This document shows positions 7,414 to 12,208 of a stretch of 12,208 nt of DNA, in pieces. The notes beneath the pieces were generated by a model. The model had not been told where the DNA came from and searched no databases. It was given only the letters and a program-made list of their open reading frames with translations. Position 1 is the stretch's first letter. The number at the start of each line of letters is the position of its first letter. Origin of the DNA: Candidatus Omnitrophota bacterium. Lineage in GTDB: Bacteria > Ratteibacteria > UBA8468 > B48-G9 > JAFGKM01. Position numbers and translations under genes: made by a program. Where the stretch lies: NCBI GenBank assembly GCA_022704985.1, contig JAKJFI010000013.1:1-12208 (forward strand), given 5' to 3'.

Positions 7414-8598
7414 CTACTTCTTCAGCACTTCTATGCCGGGAAGGATTCCCTTTTCAAGGAATTCAAGGGAAGCCCCGCCGCCTGTACATATGTGCGATAC
7501 CTTGTCGGCGACCCCTGTTGCGTTGACCGCCGCCGCAGAATCTCCTCCGCCGATTACCGAGAAAGCCCCTGATTCGCCTATCGCTCTGGCAAGCTCTTTT
7601 GTTCCCTTTGCGAACGGTTCAATCTCGTAAATCCCCATGGGACCGTTCCAGAAAATAGTCTTTGCCCTCTTGATGCAGTCGGTGTACTCCTCGACCGCCT
7701 GGGGTCCGATATCCACACCTATCCAGTTGTGGGGCACCGTGCCTCTCTCCGTTGCGAAATAATGGGCATCAGGCGCTACTTTATTGGTGATGACGTGGTC
7801 GAGGGGGGTATGGAACTCCAGATGGCGCTTGTTGATTTCCTTTATGATTTCCTTCGCGAGAGGAACAGCGTCTTTTTCAACCTTCGATTCTCCGACTTCC
7901 CAGTTCTTCGCCTTGACAAAGGTATAGGCCATTACGCCGCCGGTTATCAGGGTATCGATTTTGTCGAGCAATTTTTTTATCATCCCTATCTTGTCCGCCA
8001 CTTTCGCCCCTCCAAGTATCAATAAGAATGGCTTCTCCGGTTTTTCAATGAGCTTTGAAAGCGCCGCTGTTTCTTTCTCTATAAGATATCCGGCCGCCTT
8101 GCTCTCAAAGAGCTTTGTTATCCCGTAGATTGAAGCATGTTTTCTGTGGCACGTGCCGAAGGCGTCGTTTACGTAACAGTCCGCCAGGGAAGCGAGTTGT
8201 TTCGCAAACTCCTCGTTGCCCTCCTCTTCTTCCTTATGGAACCTGAGGTTTTCAAGCAGGAGTATCTCTCCAGGCTTGAGTCCGGAAGCCGCTTTACTCG
8301 TCTCTTCTCCGATACAGTCAGAGACGAATTTGACTTCTTGCCCTCCAAGAAGACTGCTTAAACGCTCCGCGGCAACCTTCAGGCTCATTTCAGGATTTGG
8401 TATGCCTTTTGGTCTTCCGAGATGTGAGGCAAGCACGACGGACGCGCGGTTTTTCAGAAGGTGATTGAGCGTTGGAAGCGCCGCCTTAATCCTTGTGTCG
8501 TCCGTGACCGCTCCGTTTGCCACCGGGACGTTGAAGTCCACCCTCATAAACACACGTTTGCCCGAATAATCTTCAGACGCTATCGTACGGAGTTCCAT
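7414..8598 (-). CDS. pgk: Phosphoglycerate kinase
   Basis: A 394-residue enzyme that moves the acyl phosphate of 1,3-bisphosphoglycerate to ADP in glycolysis, reversible in gluconeogenesis. N-terminal substrate-domain motifs are RVDFNVP (19-25), R36, HLGRPKG (59-65), NLRFH (117-121), NDAFGTCHRKHAS (144-156). C-terminal nucleotide-domain motifs are GGAKV (196-200), WNGPMG (317-322), GGGDSAA (350-356) and TGGGASLEFLE (372-382). The frame is open a further 16 codons upstream, but the start at 8598 is chosen because AGGAGG sits 6 nt before it and the protein begins as the family does. Upstream residues would come from the A/T-rich spacer. The gap-pgk-tpiA order fits co-regulation. The stop is TAG. 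Confidence 0.97.
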   Translation of the reverse strand: MELRTIASEDYSGKRVFMRVDFNVPVANGAVTDDTRIKAALPTLNHLLKNRASVVLASHLGRPKGIPNPEMSLKVAAERLSSLLGGQEVKFVSDCIGEETSKAASGLKPGEILLLENLRFHKEEEEGNEEFAKQLASLADCYVNDAFGTCHRKHASIYGITKLFESKAAGYLIEKETAALSKLIEKPEKPFLLILGGAKVADKIGMIKKLLDKIDTLITGGVMAYTFVKAKNWEVGESKVEKDAVPLAKEIIKEINKRHLEFHTPLDHVITNKVAPDAHYFATERGTVPHNWIGVDIGPQAVEEYTDCIKRAKTIFWNGPMGIYEIEPFAKGTKELARAIGESGAFSVIGGGDSAAAVNATGVADKVSHICTGGGASLEFLEKGILPGIEVLKK

Positions 8599-8610
8599 TA
8601 TGAACCTCCT

Positions 8611-8741
8611 ATAAAGTCCAAATTCTAAATTCGAAACTCTGAACAAACTCCAGATTCTACTTTCTCAAACTTACGCTCTTTTATTTGGAATTTGTCATCT
8701 GGGTTACTGTAATTTATTTAGTGCTTCGTACTTAGAATTTA
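8611..8741 (-). other. A/T-rich spacer between gap and pgk, repeat-like
   Basis: About 130 bp without coding potential. Words of the type AATTCTAA, AAATTCGAA and GGAATTTGTCATCTGG recur in slightly different forms, and the stretch resembles low-complexity filler found between genes of several uncultured lineages. No T-run terminator or clear promoter is visible, so gap and pgk are probably one transcript. A weak internal promoter cannot be ruled out. Confidence 0.4.
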
Positions 8742-9749
8742 CTATTTCTCAATCATATACTTGATAAGGTCAACAACCCTGCAGCTATATGCCCACTCAT
8801 TGTCATACCAGCCCATGACCTTGACCATGTTGCCCTCAATGATGTAGGTTGACGGCGCATCGTATATGCATGAATGCGGGTTTTTGAAGAAATCCTTGGA
8901 TACCAGCGGTTCGTCGCTATACTGAAGTATCCCTTTCAGCGAGCCTTCCGCGGCCTTCTTATAAGCGGCGTTTATCGTGTCCGCATCTGCCGGCTTCGCC
9001 AGGTCAACCACAAGGTCAACGATTGAAACCGTGGAGGTTGGGACCCTAATGGAAAGCCCGTTCATTTTTCCGTTGAGCGAGGGTATGACCTTGCCTATCG
9101 CCTTTGCCGCTCCAGTGGTGGTCGGAATCATTGAAACCGCCGCGGCTCTCGCCCTGCGCAAGTCCTTGTGCGGCTGGTCCATTACCTTCTGGTCGTTCGT
9201 GTAGGAATGTATCGTTGTCATCAGCCCCTTCCTGACACCGTAGGTCTCGTCAAGAACCTTTGCCAGCGGCGCGAGGCAGTTGGTTGTGCATGATGCGTTT
9301 GATATGATGTTGTGCTTTGCCGGGTCATAATCCTTTTCGTTTACGCCCAGCACGATGGTCACGTCTTCTCCCTTTGCGGGCGCGGATATAAGGACCTTCT
9401 TAGCTCCGGCTTCAATGTGCGCAGCCGCCTTTGCCGCTTCTGTGAAGAGTCCGGTTGACTCGACGACTATGTCAACGCCGAGTTTCTTCCATGGCAGGTT
9501 CTTCGGCTCCCTTTCCGCAAAAACCTTGTATTCTTTTCCGTTGACAATCACTGCTCCGTCCGCCGCCTTTACGTCTCCCTGGTAAATTCCATAGTTGGAA
9601 TCATACTTAAAAAGATGCGCAAGTGTTTTTGCGTCGGCAATATCGTTGAACGCGACAAATTCCAGCCCCGGGTAATTTTTTTCCAGAGCCGCTCTCAATA
9701 CCAGCCTTCCTATCCTTCCAAATCCATTAACTCCAATCTTCACAGCCAT
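8742..9749 (-). CDS. gap: Glyceraldehyde-3-phosphate dehydrogenase, type I
   Basis: A 335-residue NAD-dependent enzyme that makes 1,3-bisphosphoglycerate from glyceraldehyde 3-phosphate. The N-terminal Rossmann motif is [12 protein letters not shown] (5-16). The acidic D36 in FNDIAD favours NAD over NADP. The active site is SNASCTTNC with nucleophile C154 and general base H181 in [10 protein letters not shown]. The S-loop [20 protein letters not shown] (199-218 region) and the C-terminal [15 protein letters not shown] are canonical. AAGGAG lies 7 nt upstream of the ATG. It is the first gene of the glycolytic block, with a leader of about 185 nt from the predicted promoter that contains a palindromic repeat. 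The stop is TAG. Confidence 0.98.
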   Translation of the reverse strand: MAVKIGVNGFGRIGRLVLRAALEKNYPGLEFVAFNDIADAKTLAHLFKYDSNYGIYQGDVKAADGAVIVNGKEYKVFAEREPKNLPWKKLGVDIVVESTGLFTEAAKAAAHIEAGAKKVLISAPAKGEDVTIVLGVNEKDYDPAKHNIISNASCTTNCLAPLAKVLDETYGVRKGLMTTIHSYTNDQKVMDQPHKDLRRARAAAVSMIPTTTGAAKAIGKVIPSLNGKMNGLSIRVPTSTVSIVDLVVDLAKPADADTINAAYKKAAEGSLKGILQYSDEPLVSKDFFKNPHSCIYDAPSTYIIEGNMVKVMGWYDNEWAYSCRVVDLIKYMIEK

Positions 9750-9826
9750 TTTTCTTCTCCTTTACCCCGATTCCTTCTGAAACTTTTTGCGAGGGGCTTA
9801 GTTTTACCGTTCTTACCCGTATCATT

Positions 9827-9903
9827 TTGTCATTGCGAGCGTTTTGCGCGCGGCAATCTTATGAGATTGCTTCCTGACGCTTCGCTTGCTGTCGCAATGA
9901 CAA
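9827..9903. repeat. REP-like nested palindrome in the gap leader
   Basis: The outer arms TTGTCATTGCGA (9827-9838) and TCGCAATGACAA (9892-9903) are perfect 12-bp inverted repeats. Inside them is a second inverted repeat, GCAATCT-tatg-AGATTGC (about 9853-9870). The arm sequence TGTCATTGCGAG is one I recognise as the end of a dispersed palindromic repeat found in many unrelated bacterial genomes. It lies between the predicted gap promoter and gap, so it should be transcribed and fold into a long stem. Confidence 0.8.
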
Positions 9904-9940
9904 GCGCGAGGGTACCCTTTTTGGATTGTATAACCAAGAA

Positions 9941-9969
9941 ATTATACACAAATATCAAAAAATAATCAA
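9941..9969 (-). promoter_or_regulatory. Sigma-70-type promoter for the gap operon
   Basis: On the minus strand TTGATT (9964-9969) and TATAAT (9941-9946) are 17 bp apart. This predicts a start near 9934 and a leader of about 185 nt. It is the best promoter-like site upstream of gap and is divergent from the toxin-antitoxin promoter about 200 bp away. Confidence 0.65.
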
Positions 9970-10082
9970 ATTTTGGTTTATGCCGGGGAAAACTCCGGAA
10001 TGAATTTATGTTCTTTGAGAGAGCCTTTAATATTTAAAGGTGCTAAAGTCTGTAAAAACTGAATAGAAGAAAGAAGCGCTAT
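9970..10082. other. Non-coding stretch with a 17-bp palindrome
   Basis: Between the gap promoter and the first 78-bp repeat no gene is visible. The stretch holds CCTTTAA-tat-TTAAAGG (10024-10040), a perfect 7-bp inverted repeat that could be an operator, and a weaker hairpin around CCGGGGAAAACTCCGG (about 9983-9998). Neither can be tied to a specific regulator. Confidence 0.4.
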
Positions 10083-10160
10083 TTCCTCACAAAGCGGCTA
10101 ATCGCAAGAAAGTTTTCCTGTTCCGCACGGTGAGTTTTGGTCTGATAGATTGCCTGCCCG
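10083..10160. repeat. 78-bp direct repeat, copy 1
   Basis: This segment recurs at 10707-10784 with 77 of 78 bases identical; the only difference is A at 10100 against C at 10724. The similarity stops sharply at both ends. Inside are the inverted pieces TCAC-nnn-GCGG and CCGC-nnn-GTGA (10087-10133), which could form a stem with a 3-nt internal loop. The right edge is 1 bp before the -35 box of the toxin-antitoxin promoter. Confidence 0.92.
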
Positions 10161-10161
10161 T

Positions 10162-10190
10162 TTGACAATGGCGTTCTTTACCTCTATAAT
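10162..10190 (+). promoter_or_regulatory. Perfect consensus promoter of the toxin-antitoxin pair
   Basis: TTGACA (10162-10167) and TATAAT (10185-10190) with a 17-bp spacer match the sigma-70 consensus exactly, predicting a start near 10197 and a leader of about 27 nt. Such a strong promoter fits a system whose antitoxin represses its own operon. No clear operator palindrome is seen over the -10 region. Confidence 0.88.
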
Positions 10191-10223
10191 AATAACGTAG
10201 TAAATATTGGGAGGATAAGTGTG

Positions 10224-10424
10224 ATGGACAAGGACAATTCATCTCAAACAATAACAATAGACAGACCAATGGTTCTGATACCCGTGGAGGAATATCGGGA
10301 GCTTCTTTTTGAGGCCGGGCGTTTGGAGACTCCGATTCTCGATGGAGAAATTGCTGAAGCCAGAAAAAGATTTAGCGAAGGCAAGTCAGAATCATGGGAA
10401 AAGCTAAAGAATGAGCTCCTCTAA
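10224..10424 (+). CDS. Antitoxin of a RelE/ParE-type pair
   Basis: A 66-residue protein (67 if GTG at 10221 is used). GGGAGG at 10209-10214 is 6 nt from the GTG and 9 nt from the ATG, so either start is workable; ATG is preferred. The N-terminal part is short and beta-like (QTITIDRPMVLIPVEEYRELL), as in small antitoxins of the RelB/Phd type. The C-terminal part is a charged helix with the EARKRFSEGKSESWEKLKNEL pattern often seen where an antitoxin wraps its RelE partner. It overlaps the toxin gene by 14 bp, the standard antitoxin-first order. Expected role: neutralise the toxin and repress the shared promoter. The exact antitoxin family is uncertain. Confidence 0.8.
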   Translation: MDKDNSSQTITIDRPMVLIPVEEYRELLFEAGRLETPILDGEIAEARKRFSEGKSESWEKLKNELL

Positions 10425-10683
10425 GCTCGATGTAAAATTTGACGTCCGTGCAGCAAAGGATTTCCGACGATTAAAACAAAAAGTCCCAGCCATCATTCCG
10501 CAACTTGTAGAATCTGTGGAAGCGCTTTCCTCTAATCCTTATTCAGGGAAACCTTTAAAAGGAAACAAGAAAGGATGCTATTCATATCGTTCCGGAGACT
10601 ATCGAATTATTTATGAAATTTTCCATGCCGCAAAGGTGGTATATGTTATCCGTATAGGTAATCGCAGAGATATTTACAGGTGA
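10411..10683 (+). CDS. RelE/ParE superfamily toxin
   Basis: A 90-residue basic protein with the RelE/ParE fold pattern. The N-terminal segment VKFDVRAAKDFRRLKQ gives the first strand and helix. NPYSGKPLKGNKKGCYSYRSGDYRIIYEI (42-70) is the family core, with R60, G62-D63 and R65. The end VIRIGNRRDIYR (79-90) matches the usual hydrophobic strand followed by a basic RxxIY tail. RelE members cut mRNA in the ribosome while ParE members block gyrase; this short form with GDYRIIYEI and a C-terminal RRDIY fits the RelE side, but activity cannot be read from sequence alone. The gene ends 23 bp before the second 78-bp repeat. The stop is TGA. Confidence 0.88.
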   Translation: MSSSKLDVKFDVRAAKDFRRLKQKVPAIIPQLVESVEALSSNPYSGKPLKGNKKGCYSYRSGDYRIIYEIFHAAKVVYVIRIGNRRDIYR

Positions 10684-10706
10684 TATTGTTCAATTAAGAA
10701 AAGGAG

Positions 10707-10784
10707 TTCCTCACAAAGCGGCTCATCGCAAGAAAGTTTTCCTGTTCCGCACGGTGAGTTTTGGTCTGATAGATTGCCTGCCCG
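10707..10784. repeat. 78-bp direct repeat, copy 2
   Basis: Same orientation as copy 1 and offset by 624 bp, with one substitution at 10724. It lies in the gap between the convergent toxin and U32-like genes. No rho-independent terminator for either gene is seen in this gap. The left boundary is in GGAG|TTCC and the right boundary in CCCG|AATT; flanks of the two copies are unrelated. Confidence 0.92.
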
Positions 10785-10826
10785 AATTTATATACCTTCC
10801 GTCCAATCAAGATAATTCTTCCGATT

Positions 10827-11855
10827 TTACTCGATTTTTACAAGAACCTTCTGAAGGACATCCTTGCAGTAACTGCATTCGTGGCAGTTTCTTCTGCAGG
10901 TGGAGGTTTTCTTAAACCAGTCCTCCGGGAATTTTTCATTATCCAGGATGTATGGCTGAATTATCGGAGAGAAGCCCGGCTCGAAAAGATCCGCAAGATT
11001 GCCGCGGTAGCGACCGTTCACATAGGCGGAAACAACTCGCATTGGATTGGCATGCATGCGGGTCGCAAGTTTAACGGTATGGACAATATCTTCGTAATTA
11101 TACAGGTCCTCCGGACGTATCCAGCTTCCCTGCAGTATCGTGTGCCAGCGCGACCAGTTTTGATAATAATTCCAGCAGAGCTGGGGTATCCAGTTTTTTA
11201 TATTTACCGTCTCGGCTATCTCTTTCTCATGCGCCACCATGTTGTCATGATAAGTCTGAGCAGGGCAGAAGTTCAGACAACCGCTGTTGACGAGCAGAAA
11301 GAGTTCCTTATTGTTTTTTATTGCCCATTTTTTAACGTCCTTCACATACTCAATATCCCTGTTGTATTCCCGCCGGAGGTAGTAGCTGTCAAAGAGATTA
11401 GAGACATACTCCATGGCGGTTATATTATCCATGCGCATGTTTACCGAGGCACGTACATCCACATCCGGAAAGTTGTCCTTTACCACATGCGCAACTGTCA
11501 GGGATGTGGTTGTTACAATGTCAACTCCTCCGGCTACATTTTGCAGGTGTTCCAGAATTGACACTACCTGGTTTTGTAGGTATTCGCTCACCGCATACCT
11601 TCCGTAGCAGTTGGCATTGAGCAGAAGGTCCAGTTTTATCCCTGTTTCTTTTATTTGTTTCAGTTCGGATTCCAGCTTCTGTTGTCCTTCCCAAAAAGAA
11701 TACCCTCTTCTGCTTAACAAGGATGCGCGCCCCGAAGGCATGTCAGCCCAGGGAAAATAAACCTCGGAGATGTGTTTCCGGAACTCTGCAATTATTTCAA
11801 GTATCGAGACCTCGTCCTTCTCTTCGGGTAATTGATACCCTATCGCAAATTTCAT
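10827..11855 (-). CDS. Peptidase U32-like protein with cysteine clusters
   Basis: A 342-residue protein related to the U32 peptidase/YhbU-UbiU group, which has a TIM-barrel-like fold; several members carry a 4Fe-4S cluster and modify RNA or quinones rather than cut peptides. Support is the layout: an N-terminal barrel strand with FAIGYQLP, the LLLNANCYG segment (77-85), DVRASVNM (133-140), VNSGCLNFCP (189-198) which corresponds to the family's NxxCxxxCP element, and a C-terminal CRRNCHECSYC (320-330). The six cysteines C193, C197, C320, C324, C327 and C330 suggest Fe-S or zinc binding. The canonical U32 signature is not clearly present, so the substrate is unknown. Radical SAM is rejected because no N-terminal CxxxCxxC exists. 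It is monocistronic with its own promoter; GGGA lies about 11 nt upstream of the ATG. The stop is TAA. Confidence 0.65.
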   Translation of the reverse strand: MKFAIGYQLPEEKDEVSILEIIAEFRKHISEVYFPWADMPSGRASLLSRRGYSFWEGQQKLESELKQIKETGIKLDLLLNANCYGRYAVSEYLQNQVVSILEHLQNVAGGVDIVTTTSLTVAHVVKDNFPDVDVRASVNMRMDNITAMEYVSNLFDSYYLRREYNRDIEYVKDVKKWAIKNNKELFLLVNSGCLNFCPAQTYHDNMVAHEKEIAETVNIKNWIPQLCWNYYQNWSRWHTILQGSWIRPEDLYNYEDIVHTVKLATRMHANPMRVVSAYVNGRYRGNLADLFEPGFSPIIQPYILDNEKFPEDWFKKTSTCRRNCHECSYCKDVLQKVLVKIE

Positions 11856-11888
11856 TTTATGGATATCCCTTTTCCAGAATCAGAAACC

Positions 11889-11917
11889 ATTATAACATCA
11901 CTTCTGAACATTAACAA
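11889..11917 (-). promoter_or_regulatory. Promoter for the U32-like gene
   Basis: TTGTTA (11912-11917) and TATAAT (11889-11894) on the minus strand are 17 bp apart. The predicted start is near 11882, giving a leader of about 27 nt. The site lies between the upstream terminator and the gene, so the gene is an independent unit. Confidence 0.75.
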
Positions 11918-11983
11918 TAAACAGGGTTGAGGAAGTGGATGACGAAGCTAACAAAGCTATATGCGTTAAGTGGAATTACAGAT

Positions 11984-12020
11984 AAAAAAAGAGAGGGGGC
12001 TCAATCGCTTGAACCCCCTC
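11984..12020 (-). terminator. Rho-independent terminator after the outer-membrane barrel gene
   Basis: On the minus strand the arms at 12011-12020 and 11993-12002 pair as a G/C-rich 10-bp stem with one mismatch around an 8-nt loop, followed after two bases by a run of seven T (11984-11990). A small extra inverted repeat, AACTGC-tc-GCAGTT (12022-12035), precedes it. It ends the transcript entering from the right edge. Confidence 0.88.
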
Positions 12021-12043
12021 GAACTGCTCGCAGTTAAGCTCCG

Positions 12044-12208
12044 TTAGAAAGCAAGCTTCGCAGAAGCTATCAACTGCCACGGATTAGCATCAAATATTGC
12101 TAATGCATCTCCGGTCAAGAGTATGCCATACTGCAGACCGAAAGCAAGGTCGTCGGTATGGTTATACACCACTGACGCGTCAATTTCATTGCCTATGGTC
12201 TTTTCGTT
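12044..12208 (-). CDS. Outer-membrane beta-barrel protein, C-terminal fragment
   Basis: The last 54 codons of a gene that enters from the right edge, ending in TAA and followed by a terminator. The fragment alternates polar and hydrophobic residues: IGNEIDASVVYNHTDDLAFG, then LQYGILLTGDAL, and a final strand WQLIASAKLAF. GxEID followed by a Y-rich strand, a YG(I/Y)...GDA turn, and a terminal Phe on an amphipathic strand is the usual end of alginate-export/porin-like outer-membrane barrels of Gram-negative bacteria, where the terminal Phe is read by the BAM complex. The family cannot be fixed from this fragment, and no signal peptide can be checked. Confidence 0.7.
   Translation of the reverse strand, partial: NEKTIGNEIDASVVYNHTDDLAFGLQYGILLTGDALAIFDANPWQLIASAKLAF

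Noticed and set aside
8599..8646. Upstream start for pgk giving 16 extra residues
   Set aside because: The AGGAGG site is placed correctly for the start at 8598, and the extra residues come from the A/T-rich spacer.
10087..10269. Minus-strand 60-codon frame over the repeat and the toxin-antitoxin promoter
   Set aside because: It overlaps a perfect promoter and the start of the antitoxin, uses a different frame from the protein-like one in the repeat, and shows no domain.
10083..10784. Integron cassette with attC sites
   Set aside because: A small toxin-antitoxin unit between direct repeats invites this reading, but no GTTRRRY or RYYYAAC core sites are found at the repeat ends, and no integrase gene is present.
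10083..10784. Insertion sequence or CRISPR array
   Set aside because: There is no transposase, and the repeat has no terminal inverted ends of IS type. Only two copies exist, 546 bp apart, so it is not a CRISPR array.
10827..11855. Radical SAM enzyme
   Set aside because: The C-terminal Cys cluster and C193/C197 do not form the N-terminal CxxxCxxC motif of radical SAM proteins.
11954..12052. Plus-strand small ORF of about 32 codons with a GGAAG upstream
   Set aside because: It runs through the terminator stem of the minus-strand barrel gene and has no recognisable sequence.
1..12208. tRNA, rRNA or known riboswitch
   Set aside because: No cloverleaf, rRNA segment or aptamer-like conserved leader was recognised on either strand; the gap leader structure is explained by the palindromic repeat.

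Overview
The window looks like the chromosome of a Gram-negative bacterium from a poorly cultured lineage. It carries the C-terminal strand of an outer-membrane beta-barrel, a lipoprotein signal, sigma-70-type promoters, and A/T-rich intergenic filler of a kind I associate with candidate phyla such as Omnitrophota. That taxonomic guess is weak and rests on style, not on a marker gene. Nearly everything lies on the minus strand; only a small toxin-antitoxin pair is on the plus strand.

In order of transcription (right to left): the end of an outer-membrane barrel gene with a rho-independent terminator (11984-12208); a U32-peptidase-like protein with its own promoter (10827-11917); a 0.7 kb island in which a RelB/RelE-type pair is bracketed by two nearly identical 78-bp direct repeats (10083-10784); then a long co-oriented block that starts at a promoter near 9941-9969. 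That block is gap, pgk, tpiA, secG, a PPP-family protein phosphatase, a Ser/Thr protein kinase, an OppA-like solute-binding lipoprotein gene broken by one in-frame TAG, a DUF2344 (TIGR03936) gene and an RNase E/G gene. From tpiA onward the genes are spaced 0-38 bp apart or overlap. The last gene, iolB, has its own strong promoter at 836-864, and a possible start codon for the next gene sits at the left edge.

gap, pgk and tpiA give the triose section of glycolysis, and secG adds a subunit of the protein-export channel, a frequent partner of this cluster. The phosphatase and kinase share an ATGA overlap, so they are probably made together and act on shared substrates. DUF2344 and RNase G form a conserved pair tied to rRNA/tRNA maturation. 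IolB belongs to inositol breakdown and is separate from the rest.

The points most worth a second look are the repeat-bracketed toxin-antitoxin unit with its perfect consensus promoter, the kinase-phosphatase pair inside a glycolysis/secG operon, the Trp-to-TAG break in the solute-binding protein, and a pair of mutually complementary hairpins between pgk and tpiA.
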